In this document: in pieces, positions 29,859 to 38,588 of the stretch
How the letters are laid out: every line of letters begins with the position of its first letter
Position numbering within the stretch: the stretch's first letter is position 1
NCBI RefSeq assembly: GCF_008119785.1
Contig: NZ_VSFA01000027.1
Location: 1 to 64,000, forward strand
Direction of reading: 5' to 3'
From: Micromonospora sp. MP36
Lineage (GTDB): Bacteria; Actinomycetota; Actinomycetes; Mycobacteriales; Micromonosporaceae
Length of the DNA stretch: 64,000 nt
Notes under the pieces: generated by a model
The model's database searches: none
What the model saw: only the letters and a program-made list of their open reading frames with translations
Told to the model about the DNA's origin: nothing
Program-made: the position numbers and the translations under genes

Positions 29859-29864
29859 CCCTAT

Positions 29865-29886
29865 GTTTCAATGGTTTCACTGAAAC
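29865..29886. promoter_or_regulatory. Operator-like palindrome before the DUF4325-wHTH gene
   Basis: GTTTCACTGAAAC (29874-29886) is a perfect palindrome with a single central base, and an extra half-site GTTTCA lies at 29865-29870. It sits between the two regulatory genes, 11 bp before the ATG at 29898 and just upstream of its ribosome site. It matches the motif before cdnC, suggesting autoregulation. Confidence 0.65.
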
Positions 29887-29897
29887 TGGAGATAACG

Positions 29898-30458
29898 ATG
29901 GATTCCGCTGCTCTTGACTTCCCAGTACGCCGGTTCGGCGCCTTCCTGGCGACCAGAAGCAAGGCACGGCAGGCGCGCGAGGATCTCGCAGGAGCAATCC
30001 AGGCGGCGATCGCAGGCTCCGTCGTGACCATCGACTTCGACGGGGTCGAGGCGATGACGATCAGCTTCGCTGACGAATTCCTCGGCAAGTTCTACACCGC
30101 ACTTGGGGCCGGCGACCTGACAACAGCGGGCGTGCGGCTCGCCGGGCTGAACGAAGAGACTCGGGAGGCAGTTGCCATCTGCCTCGAGCGCCGGGACCTC
30201 GTCGCGCTGGCCCTCGAAGGCAACGTACCAACACTCGTTGGTCGTACCGAGCCGCTCCTCGAGACCTTTGAGGCTGTGTTGCAACTGCACGAATTTCGAG
30301 CCGCAGACCTGGCGGCGCAGCTCTCGATCACGGCTCAGAACGCGAACAACCGACTAAAACGCCTCGTCGACGCTGCGGCGCTGAAACGGCGTCAAGCGGC
30401 GGTCTCGAACCGCGGTGGCAAGGAGTTCGTCTACACGCTTGTTGCTTACACAAACTGA
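29898..30458 (+). CDS. STAS-like DUF4325 protein with C-terminal winged helix, candidate CBASS regulator
   Basis: I chose ATG 29898 because GGAG at 29888-29891 is well spaced; an ATG at 29871 would put the palindrome inside the gene. The 186 residues contain a DUF4325 STAS-like domain (VVTIDFDGVEAMTISFADEF at 42-61, then LGKFYTALG). From about 133 a winged helix-turn-helix follows: FRAADLAAQLSITAQNANNR, LKRLVDAAAL and a basic wing ending in EFVYTL. The wHTH should bind the GTTTCA palindromes beside it and in front of cdnC, and the ATPase encoded upstream may control it. This differs from the CapH/CapP and CapW controls described for other CBASS loci. Confidence 0.82.
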   Translation: MDSAALDFPVRRFGAFLATRSKARQAREDLAGAIQAAIAGSVVTIDFDGVEAMTISFADEFLGKFYTALGAGDLTTAGVRLAGLNEETREAVAICLERRDLVALALEGNVPTLVGRTEPLLETFEAVLQLHEFRAADLAAQLSITAQNANNRLKRLVDAAALKRRQAAVSNRGGKEFVYTLVAYTN

Positions 30459-31299
30459 GCGTCGGCCTTTGTGCCGCACCCTGCCTGTGTCTCATAGCGA
30501 ACAGACGCAACCATGCGAACGACCCGCTGGGGTAGGTCACCGGGCTGAGCGCAGCCAAAGCCCAGGCGGCGAAAGGTGGAGACATTGCGCGTCCCGGCAA
30601 GGCTATGCCGTGTGCGGTCGCTGCAGTGGCGCGATAGCGTCCGACAGTTGTAGCGGTCACCGCGCTGGCCGGCCCTGGCACTGGAGTGGGCGACGATCCG
30701 TGGCTGATCGGTGGCTGCTCGGACGTCGGGGACTGACGCGGACGTGCCGGGGCTCGCTCGGATTCTGGGGCCACGTCTGGCGGCAAGAGGCAATCGACAA
30801 GAGCCGGTAAAGAGCCTGGACCTGCTGATACCTATGGAGACCCACACGGATCATGCGGGACTGGGGCGCCGGCTGGCTCGCTGGATCGGCGTCCATAGAC
30901 AAGCATCGGTCTACGATCAGATGCTTCGAGTAGCGAGTGGCTAGGCAGCCATGGCGACCGTGGTTGAAGCGACCGAGACGCTTTTACCTGGTTGGCAGCG
31001 TCGTTGAGGATTGCGTCCAGGGGGCCTGGACTCTCGCGCTTCCCGCTACGCCACGCTCGGCGACCCGGCTGTTGCTGATCTTCGATGATGTGTGGGATGT
31101 GTGCTCTCCAGCAGGTGCCAACCCGGGTCAACCAGTATCATCAACCGCCAACCCGGGCCACGGGTTCCGGTCGTCGACGTGATCCGTGTGGTCGACGTGT
31201 GGTCATCGCCCCGCCCGTGCGGGCCGATCAACCCAGGTCAACGCAGGCCGCTCCCTGCCATCCCGGATCAACGCGCAGGTCGCTAGACTGAGCCCTCGC
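30459..31299. repeat. Non-coding stretch with clustered RTCAAC repeats upstream of tRNA-Arg
   Basis: No convincing gene in 840 bp. Towards the tRNA, the hexamer GTCAAC or ATCAAC occurs at 31127, 31140, 31227, 31237 and 31267, and once beyond the tRNA at 31389, all on the plus strand. GCCAACCCGGG is repeated at 31118 and 31147, 29 bp apart. Clusters of short direct repeats beside a tRNA gene are typical of arm-type sites bound by tyrosine integrases, but no integrase is in the window. Confidence 0.4.
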
Positions 31300-31375
31300 G
31301 CCCTCGTAGCTCAGGGGATAGAGCAACGGTTTCCTAAACCGTGTGTCGCAGGTTCGAATCCTGCCGGGGGCACCA
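31300..31375 (+). tRNA. tRNA-Arg, anticodon CCT, CCA encoded
   Basis: The cloverleaf is complete. The acceptor arm is GCCCTCG with CGGGGGC, the D arm GCTC/GAGC, and the anticodon arm ACGGT-TTCCTAA-ACCGT with anticodon CCT reading AGG. The T arm is GCAGG-TTCGAAT-CCTGC. The discriminator base A is followed by encoded CCA (31373-31375). tRNA-Arg genes are frequent attachment sites for integrative elements. This one lies exactly between the accessory left part and the more ordinary right part of the window. Confidence 0.97.
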
Positions 31376-31420
31376 GGTCATCGCCTTGATCAACGATCAC
31401 TGGTCTGCCTTCCGGGGCTT

Positions 31421-31440
31421 CCGTGCCCGCTGCGTGCCCG
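31421..31440. repeat. 20-bp direct repeat, copy 1
   Basis: CCGTGCCCGCTGCGTGCCCG occurs here, 46 bp after the tRNA, and again at 32600-32619. In the minus strand both copies lie in short open stretches reading GHAAGT, which could be the tails of decayed integrase genes. The rest of 31376-31752 holds no gene I can support. Confidence 0.6.
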
Positions 31441-31752
31441 ATCGCCTCGCCAGCTTCGCCCGGCTCGCGTCCAAATGGTTGTAGGGAAACGTGGGCCGGC
31501 TATCCGACGTACCAGTCGAACAGCTCCCGCCCGGGCGGTGTCGCCATGACAAGCAGCATCACACGCTGGCGGCGCTGGGCAGTCCCCGCTGGGCCAATTC
31601 CACAACCTCATCCCGATGGCGGCGGCGACCCATCGCCGACCTGCTCAGCGGCGTGACCCGCGTCGCCGGTCACTACTCGTCAAGACCGCGCAACTGGGCG
31701 GTCCCAGGGCTGTGAGACGGGGTGAGGAGTCGCGGCGGGATCGTTCGCGGGT

Positions 31753-32355
31753 TTATGAGATTGCACTCGGGCCGGTCGTGCCCGTCACCCGCCACCCGGT
31801 ACCAGGTCTGTTCTGCACCACGTAGGTCAGCCAGGTGGCGCCGAGGCAGGCGACAAAGCCGGTGATCGGGACCTGCACCTTCTGATCGTCGCCGTTCACC
31901 GTGCCCAGCGTGATCAAGATGCCGCCGTCCTTGACTTGTGGGCAGCCGTCCCTCGTCTCGATCACTGCCTCCCCGTCGTCGATGAAAGTCACATTTGCTA
32001 CCGCCGCCAGAGAGGCCGTTACCTGCTGCTGGGTGTTCCGCGCAATTGGAGTGCCCCGCTCATGCTTCCCGAGAGGATCTCCTGCGTCCGGATGGGCCTG
32101 ATCGAGCACGTAGACCGTCTTGAGGGTCCGCGCAGGGAAAGAGTTCTCCGCAGGCGTGCCGAGATACCTGCGTAACACCTCTACGTAGACCTCGGCCTCC
32201 TTAACGCCGGCCGGCCAGTCTCCAACCGGCGCTACGCTGACCGGCAAGCTGGTGACCGGCGAACCGGCGGAAGTGTTGCGGGCGCAGCCCGCAGCGCTGC
32301 CCGCAATACCGGTGAGCATTCCGGCGACAACCACGACGACAAACTTACGACGCAT
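31753..32355 (-). CDS. Lipoprotein of unknown function
   Basis: This 200-residue protein starts with MRRK, a hydrophobic core and a lipobox (GSAAGC) placing the acylated cysteine at about residue 24. A Thr/Ser-rich linker leads into a folded domain (VKEAEVYVEVLRRYLGTPAE, TVYVLDQAHPDAGDP, WLTYVVQNRPG). I do not recognise the family. It should be anchored to the outer face of the membrane. It stands alone between the tRNA and the aldo/keto reductase, and the two copies of a 20-bp direct repeat flank it. Confidence 0.8.
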   Translation of the reverse strand: MRRKFVVVVVAGMLTGIAGSAAGCARNTSAGSPVTSLPVSVAPVGDWPAGVKEAEVYVEVLRRYLGTPAENSFPARTLKTVYVLDQAHPDAGDPLGKHERGTPIARNTQQQVTASLAAVANVTFIDDGEAVIETRDGCPQVKDGGILITLGTVNGDDQKVQVPITGFVACLGATWLTYVVQNRPGTGWRVTGTTGPSAIS

Positions 32356-32846
32356 CTAGCGCCCTCCCGACCGTCACACCGTCGGCTCTATGACGGGGAT
32401 CGTCACGTTGCGGTTCCCGCTATGCCGCCAACCGCACTGACCTTTCGCGCTGCCGTGACGGGCAGCGGTCCGCGTCCAGTCCGCGAGAGGCCCACGGACG
32501 GTGGGGAGCGATGAGAGATGTTGGACCTTTCCGCTGCTAGACGACCATGGTGCCCAGGTCGGCGGGACGGGCAGTTTTGATCTCATAATGCCTCGGTCGC
32601 CGTGCCCGCTGCGTGCCCGTTGGGATGGGCGAAGGCGGTCAACGGCGGTCAACTCCTGGACGTGACAGCCAGCGTGGCGGCGCAGGTCAAGCCAGCTCAC
32701 TGCCGAGCAGCTTCCGCCGCGTCCACAGCTCTGTTACGCGCGGGCGTGGCGGGGTGGTGTAGTCAGGACGTGCTGACGCCGCCGCGGTTTCGTGGCCGCG
32801 TCGGCGGGGATGCCCGCGGGATTCGCGACAACGGAGAGGACTTTTC
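32356..32846. other. Gap upstream of the aldo/keto reductase
   Basis: About 490 bp without a supported gene. It contains the second copy of the 20-bp repeat and two GTCAAC hexamers (32638, 32648). A short minus-strand open stretch ends in NGHAAGTATEAL before a stop at about 32587; this may be the tail of a lost integrase. Confidence 0.35.
32600..32619. repeat. 20-bp direct repeat, copy 2
   Basis: Exact copy of the CCGTGCCCGCTGCGTGCCCG element at 31421-31440, same orientation, 1179 bp away. The two copies bracket the lipoprotein gene. Confidence 0.6.
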
Positions 32847-33713
32847 GTGACACCGACCATGCCTTCCGGCGGAACGTTCCGGATGGGGGATCTCACCGTC
32901 AGCCGGATGGGGTACGGGGCGATGCAGTTGGCCGGCCCGCACGTCTTCGGCCCACCGGCCGACCGCGACGCTGCCGTGGCCGTGCTGCGCGAGGCCGTCG
33001 AGCTGGGGATCAACCACATCGACACCGCCGACTTCTACGGCCCGTACGTCACCAATCAGATCATCAGGGAGGCTCTGCACCCATATCCGGATGGTCTGCA
33101 CATCGTGACGAAGGTCGGGGCGTTGCGCGACGCCGAGGGGAACTGGCCGCAGGCGCTGGCTCCCGAGCAGTTGCGCCAGGCCGTGCACGACAACCTGGAT
33201 CACCTCGGACTCGACGTGCTCGATGTCGTCAACCTGCGCGTCGGCGGGTTCGACCGGCCCACTCCCGGGTCGATCGCCGAGCCGTTCACGGTGCTCGCGC
33301 AGTTGCAGCAGGAGGGGTTGATCAAGCACCTGGGTCTCAGCACCGTCAACGCCGACCAGGTTGCCGAGGCGCAGTCCATCGCGCCGATCGTGTGCGTGCA
33401 GAACTTCTACAACATCGCGAACCGGGACGACGACGATCTGATCGACTCGCTCGCCGCGCAGGGCATCGCCTACGTGCCCTACTTCCCGCTCGGTGGCTTC
33501 TCCCCACTCCAGTCGGAGGAGCTGACCGCGGTCGCCGCACGTCTCGACGCCACGCCGATGGCCGTCGCGCTGGCGTGGCTGCTGCAGCGCTCCCCGAACA
33601 TCCTGCTCATTCCCGGTACCTCATCCGTCGCGCACCTGCGCGAGAACGTTGCCGCCGCCGCGCTGACCCTTCCGCGGGACGAGCTGGTCGAGCTGGACGC
33701 CATCGGTTCATGA
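32847..33713 (+). CDS. Aldo/keto reductase family oxidoreductase
   Basis: This 288-residue (beta/alpha)8 enzyme carries the family landmarks: MGYGAMQL near the start, INHIDTADFYG with the catalytic Asp and Tyr, IVTKVG with the catalytic Lys, HLGLSTVNADQV, and the NADPH-binding C-terminal part LIPGTSSVAHLRENV. The His of the usual tetrad is replaced (VVNLRV), as in several YakC-like members. It should reduce carbonyl compounds with NADPH; the substrate is unknown. GGAGAGGA precedes GTG 32847. It is a single gene with a strong shared terminator downstream. Confidence 0.93.
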   Translation: MTPTMPSGGTFRMGDLTVSRMGYGAMQLAGPHVFGPPADRDAAVAVLREAVELGINHIDTADFYGPYVTNQIIREALHPYPDGLHIVTKVGALRDAEGNWPQALAPEQLRQAVHDNLDHLGLDVLDVVNLRVGGFDRPTPGSIAEPFTVLAQLQQEGLIKHLGLSTVNADQVAEAQSIAPIVCVQNFYNIANRDDDDLIDSLAAQGIAYVPYFPLGGFSPLQSEELTAVAARLDATPMAVALAWLLQRSPNILLIPGTSSVAHLRENVAAAALTLPRDELVELDAIGS

Positions 33714-33743
33714 GCACGACCGATATGGGCCCGCAGCCCCGGC

Positions 33744-33797
33744 GGCCGCAGACCGATCCGTCGCGGGGCCTGGACCCCGACGGATCGGTCTGCGGCC
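33744..33797. terminator. Bidirectional terminator with perfect 20-bp stem
   Basis: GGCCGCAGACCGATCCGTCG (33744-33763) pairs exactly with 33778-33797 around a 14-nt loop. It lies between the convergent reductase and beta-propeller genes and serves both strands. Confidence 0.85.
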
Positions 33798-33804
33798 GAT
33801 CGGC

Positions 33805-36800
33805 CTACTTGACGGTCACGGCGACGGTCTTCGGCGGCTGTTGCAGCTGGCCGTAGTTGTCGACCGCCCTGATCGACACGGTGTAGGCGCCGGCCGGGAT
33901 CACCGGCGACGTGTACGCGAAGTTCGACCCCGGCGAACCCGGGCTGGTGAGGAAAGCGGAGATCCAGGGGAGACCGCCGAACCCACCGGCGGCGTTCATG
34001 CCCTGGCCCGCGCTGTTGACGATCTGGATCTCCACCCGGAGCATCCCGACGTCGTCCACAGCCCGTCCGCTGACCACGATCCGCTGGCCGGTGTAGGCCG
34101 CCCCGTCCTGCGGGGTGAGGCTCGGCTCCAGCCGCGGGTCGAGGTCGCCCGGATACACGAGGTACTTGGCGGTGGCACCGGCGGTCGAGCCGTCCTGCTG
34201 GCCCGCCGTGTCGACCGCCCACGCCTCGACGCTGTACTCGCCCTTGGTCGGCAGGTCGATCGACAGGGTGAACGTGGTGCTCGTCGCGCCGGGCGAGGCG
34301 AGCTTGGCGTTCACCGTGGCGAAGCTCGCCGCCATGGTGCCGTTCGGCTGCACGTACCGGCCGGTGTCCAGGTCGCGCAACGCCACCCGTACGCCCTGCA
34401 CGCCCTTGTCGTCGGTCGCCGTGCCGGCCAGGTCGAGGTGCAACTGCTCGACGTTCTGGTCGACGCCGGTGAAGTTCAGCAGACCGTTGGGGAACGCGTC
34501 ACCGGGCACCTGGGCGGTGACGGTGAGCCGGCCCAGGTTGGTGCTCGTCGTGGTCAGGCCCAGGTTGTCGGTGGCCCGTACCCGGAAGTCGTACACGCCG
34601 GGCGTGAGCGGCTTGGTGGTGTAGGACCAGTTGTACGAGGTGGCGTTGAGGTTCGTCGGTGAGATCCGGTAGTAGGCGGCGATCGAGTCGGCGCCCCACG
34701 TGCCGTCGGCGGCCAGCGCCTCCCGGGTGGCGGTGTTGCGCAGGTAGATCTCGACCGACTTCAGGCTGTCGTCGTCCCTGGCCGTACCGGAGAAGGTGAT
34801 CGCGGCGCCGGGCGCGACGGTGACCGGCGCGGCCGCTGTGGGCGGGGTCATCGCCGCCGGGCTGCTGATGGTCACGGTCGGCGGGACGCCGGTTGCCGAG
34901 ATGGTCCAGTCCTGGGTGTCGCCGCGCAGGTCACTCTGACCGGCGGTGTCGACGGCCGTGGCGGTCATCTTCCACTGGCCCTCGATGGGCAGGGTCACCT
35001 CGAACTGCCAGGTGGTCGACAGCGCGCCGATGACGTCCGGCTCGCCGCGGAACGTGTTGTAGACCGGGGCGACGGTCCCGTCGTCCTGGAGGTACTGGTT
35101 GTTCGGGGTGCGGAACGAGTAGATCAGCGAGCTGATGCCCTTGTCGTCGGTGGCGGTGCCGGTGGCGATGAAGCTCTTCGTGGCGAGCAGGCCACCGATC
35201 GGCGAGTCGATCCTCGTCGCCGGGGGCAGGTCGTCGAACCGGAAGGTTTCGATCTTCTTGATGGCCTTGGTGGCGTCGCTCGCGCCGCCGTTGGCGAACG
35301 TCTTCGCCTGGATCTGGTACGCGCCGGGGGGCAGCGACACCGACAGCGACCACTTGGTGGAGGTGGCGTTCGGCGTGGCGATCGTGGCGTTGATGCTGTT
35401 CGAGGCGCCCCAGGTGACCAGGTCGTCCTGCAGGTACTGCTTCTTCGCATTCAGGATCTCGACCTGGACCCGGGTGACGCCGGTCGGCGCGACCGCTTGG
35501 CCGTCGATCACGAAGGGGCTGTTGGCGGTCTTCACCGCGCCCTCGACGGGCGTGACGATCGTCGTGTCGACCGGCGCGGGCGCCGGGGCCTTGGCGATGT
35601 CGAAGAATCCGACCCGCCCGACCGTCTTGCCGCCCTTGATGTTGCCGTCGCCACCGACGAAGAGACCGCGCGCGGTGGCCAGGAGATACTTCTCCCCCTC
35701 GTACGAGTTGGAGCCGGGGTTCCACTCCAGCGCCGTGCCGGTCTTCGGGTCGAGCGCGCCGAGGTGGTCCCGGCGGACCACCTGGTCGCCGAGGCCGTAA
35801 CCGCTCAGGCCCTGGCCCGTGCCGTACCCGACGTTGTCGAGCCCCGGCCAGGGGACGTTGGCGGTCGGCGATTCCTGCCAGCTGAAGTGGCCGCCCACGT
35901 ACACGGCCGTGGCGGTGATGGCGACCGAGTAGACGCTGTCGAAGTGCCGGGACACCCAGAGCGGCTCTACGTTGTCGTTGCCGGTCAGCGCGAACGCCAT
36001 GGCGGTGTCGTTGATCGGTGGGCGGTCGCCGCCCGAGCCGCTGGTGACGACGAAGTACGAGTCGTCCGGCGCGATGTCACCGGCGAAGACCCGCTGGATG
36101 CCGCCGACGAAGGAGAGGTTGTCCTCCCACAGCCGGGTGCGCCACGGCAGGAGGGCCTTGGTGGCGGTGTTGACGAGGGCGACACCGTAGCGGTCCTGAC
36201 CGGCGATCTGGCGACCGGTGTGGACGACGAGTAGCTTGCTGCCGTCACGGGTCAGCTTGAGCTGCTGCACGGTGAGCATGCCGCCGACGCCGATGCCGCC
36301 CGAGAGGGGCAGGTTGAATCCGGTGTCCACCGCGCCGGTGGTCGGGTTGAGCGCTACCAGGCCGCTGCGGCTCACGCCGTTCACCGTCGTGAACTGGCCA
36401 CCCACGTACACCGCGGTCCTGCTCACGGCCAGCGCGGTCGCCCGGGCGTTCGCGGTTGCGGTGAACGCCGCGATGGGAGCACCGGTGGTCGGGTTGAGCC
36501 GGACGATCTTCCGCTTCGCGACCCCACCGACCGTGTTGAACGATCCCGCGACGTAGAGCGACGATCCGTCGGGCGAGGCCTCGACGGCCTCGACGGATCC
36601 GTCGAACGTCGGCCGGAAGCCCATGTCGATCTTGCCGGTGTCGATGTTGTACGAGGCCAGCGAGCGCTGGGCGACCGCGGTCCCGCCGACGTTGGCGATC
36701 GAGGTGAAGGTGCCGGCGATGAAGACCCGGTTGCCGATCAGGGCGATGTCCGTGATCTCGCCATTGGTGATCCGTGGCACGTCGGTGCGCGGCGTGCTCG

Positions 36801-37026
36801 GCACCAGCCGGGTGTCCCCCGGCACCGGTTGGGCCGCGAGGGCGACCGTACGGGCGGCAGCGGTTGCGGCATCACCGCCGGCTGCTTCCGCGGCGGTGCG
36901 AGCGGTGGTGCTCGCGACACCGGTGGCGCGCATACCCGCCACCGTTCCCGCAGCAGCCGCCGGCAGGCCGAGCAGCACCACAGCCCCGGCAACCAGACCC
37001 GCGACGGCGCGGCTCCGAACGTGCAT
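33805..37026 (-). CDS. Large secreted beta-propeller and Ig-like repeat protein
   Basis: Start ATG 37026, after AGGGGG, gives 1073 residues. A signal peptide (MHVRSRAVAGLVAGAVVLLG, then AAAAG) is followed by a propeller-like region at about 90-500. Its repeats are of the form VFIAGTFTSI, LYVAGSFNTVGG and VYVGGQFTTVNG, alternating with LNPTTGA (delta-60/DUF5122 type). Four Ig-like modules follow, each marked by TATDDKG, TARDDDS or VDDVG and ending near VDTAGQ or VDNYGQ. It is an extracellular adhesion or structural protein; no catalytic motif is seen. The 320 bp upstream (37027-37346) contain its promoter and no gene. Confidence 0.88.
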   Translation of the reverse strand: MHVRSRAVAGLVAGAVVLLGLPAAAAGTVAGMRATGVASTTARTAAEAAGGDAATAAARTVALAAQPVPGDTRLVPSTPRTDVPRITNGEITDIALIGNRVFIAGTFTSIANVGGTAVAQRSLASYNIDTGKIDMGFRPTFDGSVEAVEASPDGSSLYVAGSFNTVGGVAKRKIVRLNPTTGAPIAAFTATANARATALAVSRTAVYVGGQFTTVNGVSRSGLVALNPTTGAVDTGFNLPLSGGIGVGGMLTVQQLKLTRDGSKLLVVHTGRQIAGQDRYGVALVNTATKALLPWRTRLWEDNLSFVGGIQRVFAGDIAPDDSYFVVTSGSGGDRPPINDTAMAFALTGNDNVEPLWVSRHFDSVYSVAITATAVYVGGHFSWQESPTANVPWPGLDNVGYGTGQGLSGYGLGDQVVRRDHLGALDPKTGTALEWNPGSNSYEGEKYLLATARGLFVGGDGNIKGGKTVGRVGFFDIAKAPAPAPVDTTIVTPVEGAVKTANSPFVIDGQAVAPTGVTRVQVEILNAKKQYLQDDLVTWGASNSINATIATPNATSTKWSLSVSLPPGAYQIQAKTFANGGASDATKAIKKIETFRFDDLPPATRIDSPIGGLLATKSFIATGTATDDKGISSLIYSFRTPNNQYLQDDGTVAPVYNTFRGEPDVIGALSTTWQFEVTLPIEGQWKMTATAVDTAGQSDLRGDTQDWTISATGVPPTVTISSPAAMTPPTAAAPVTVAPGAAITFSGTARDDDSLKSVEIYLRNTATREALAADGTWGADSIAAYYRISPTNLNATSYNWSYTTKPLTPGVYDFRVRATDNLGLTTTSTNLGRLTVTAQVPGDAFPNGLLNFTGVDQNVEQLHLDLAGTATDDKGVQGVRVALRDLDTGRYVQPNGTMAASFATVNAKLASPGATSTTFTLSIDLPTKGEYSVEAWAVDTAGQQDGSTAGATAKYLVYPGDLDPRLEPSLTPQDGAAYTGQRIVVSGRAVDDVGMLRVEIQIVNSAGQGMNAAGGFGGLPWISAFLTSPGSPGSNFAYTSPVIPAGAYTVSIRAVDNYGQLQQPPKTVAVTVK

Positions 37027-37346
37027 CGAGAACCCCCTGTAGGCGCCGGAATCGCGCCACCGGGTCGACTCCCGGCAACGTCCACCCGCCGGCGTGCCGG
37101 ACGTCACGGTAGGAGGAAGCGGTCTTCGGCGGTATCGAGGGCCGCCGAAATCCACCGCTCGACATCAATTCCGGCCCCACCGGCGGGCCCCACCACCGTC
37201 GGAGCCACGCCCGCTCCACCGATCGGATCACGGCTCGGCCGTCCCGGGGCGGTCGCCTGACTGATCGACCAGTCCGACTGGCGGCAAGCCGACCGAACGC
37301 GTGGAACCGGCTCCCTATCGTCCGAAGTGGATGATCTCTGCCCGCC

Positions 37347-38459
37347 TCACAGCCAGCCGCGACGCTTGAAGACCAGGTACAGGGTCAGACAGACCAGGGC
37401 CATCAGGGCGAGGGCGAACAGATAGCCGTAGCGCCAGGTGAGCTCGGGCATGTGCGTGAAGTTCATGCCGTAGACGGTGCCGATCAGCGTGGGCGCGAAC
37501 AGGATCGCCGCCCAAGAGGACACCTTCTTGATCTCCTCGTTCTGGGCGTAGCTGGCGGCGGTGAGGCTGCGCATCTCCTCGTTCTGCGCCTGGCTGACGA
37601 GCGTGGTGTTCACCGCGAGGACGTTCTGCAGCAGGTGCCGGAACCCGTCGACCCGTTCCACGACCTGGGTGAGATGGTCGGAGACGTCGCGCAGCCGACG
37701 GCGTAGCTCCTCGTCCGTGCCGTAGGCGTCGAACCCGGCGGTGAGGGCGTCGAGCACCTTGGCCAGCGGGCGGGCGGCTCGCTGGAACTGGATGACCTCG
37801 CGGCTGAGTTCGTAGATGCGGCGGCTGGCGTTGGGGTCGCCGCCGAACACCTGGGTCTCGATCTCGTCGATGTCGTTCTCCAGTCCGGCGACCACCGGCG
37901 CGTAGCCGTCGACGACCTGGTCGAGAACCGCGTACAGGACGGCCTCGGGTCCGAGCGCCAGGACCGGTGGGTCGGCTTCCAGCCGGCGGCGCACCGCGGC
38001 CAGATCGGGTGCCTCGCCGTGGCGCACCGTGATGACGAAGCCCGGCCCGATGAACAGGTGCAGTTCGCTGAACTCGACCTCCTCGCGCTCGTCGATGTAG
38101 CGCGCGGCCCGGAGCACCACGAACAGGGTGTGGTCGTAGCGTTCCAGCTTGGGGCGCTGGTGGGCGTTGATGGCGTCCTCGACCGCCAGGTCGTGCAGCT
38201 CGAACTCCCGGGCCAGCGATCGGATCTGCGCGGTGCTCGGCCGGTAGAGCCCGATCCAGGCCATCGCCCCGTCGAGTTCCTGCAGGCATCGATAGGTGTC
38301 GGCGAGGGTGGCCGGGGAGGCATGGCGCCGGCCGTCGGCGTAGACGGCGCTGTCCACCATCCGGCCCTCGGTCGGCTCCGGCGGCATGCCGCCCGGCTCA
38401 TGCTCGTCCAGCCGGCGCCCGAAACCTCCCGAATCGGCGGACCACCCGTTGTCGCCCAT
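37347..38459 (-). CDS. corA: CorA-family magnesium/cobalt transport protein
   Basis: ATG 38459 with GGGAGGA just upstream gives 370 residues. A long cytosolic N-terminal funnel domain leads to the stalk helix and two C-terminal membrane helices. The pore motif YGMNF is present (TVYGMNFTHMPEL), and the chain ends with the basic KRRGW. CorA forms pentamers that carry Mg2+ or other divalent ions down their gradient. An upstream in-frame extension to 38558 is low-complexity and was not used. It lies just downstream of kdpE on the same strand but is separated by 129 bp. Confidence 0.95.
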   Translation of the reverse strand: MGDNGWSADSGGFGRRLDEHEPGGMPPEPTEGRMVDSAVYADGRRHASPATLADTYRCLQELDGAMAWIGLYRPSTAQIRSLAREFELHDLAVEDAINAHQRPKLERYDHTLFVVLRAARYIDEREEVEFSELHLFIGPGFVITVRHGEAPDLAAVRRRLEADPPVLALGPEAVLYAVLDQVVDGYAPVVAGLENDIDEIETQVFGGDPNASRRIYELSREVIQFQRAARPLAKVLDALTAGFDAYGTDEELRRRLRDVSDHLTQVVERVDGFRHLLQNVLAVNTTLVSQAQNEEMRSLTAASYAQNEEIKKVSSWAAILFAPTLIGTVYGMNFTHMPELTWRYGYLFALALMALVCLTLYLVFKRRGWL

Positions 38460-38588
38460 CGTCCTCCCGAAGGTCGTCCGCCGGCCGCCGCCCCGCCGGC
38501 CTGGTCCCGCCACCGATTCCCCCGCCCGGGTGGGTGAAACCCGGAGCGCGAGCGGCATCCGACCCGAGTTGACTCGCGGCAGACACGG

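Noticed and set aside
30446..30847. A minus-strand frame between the DUF4325 gene and the tRNA
   Set aside because: No domain, no ribosome site, and composition like non-coding DNA in this genome.
31300..31375. Second copy of the tRNA-Arg 3' end as an att direct repeat
   Set aside because: I looked for the GGTTCGAATCCTGCC segment in the flanking gaps and did not see another copy in this window.
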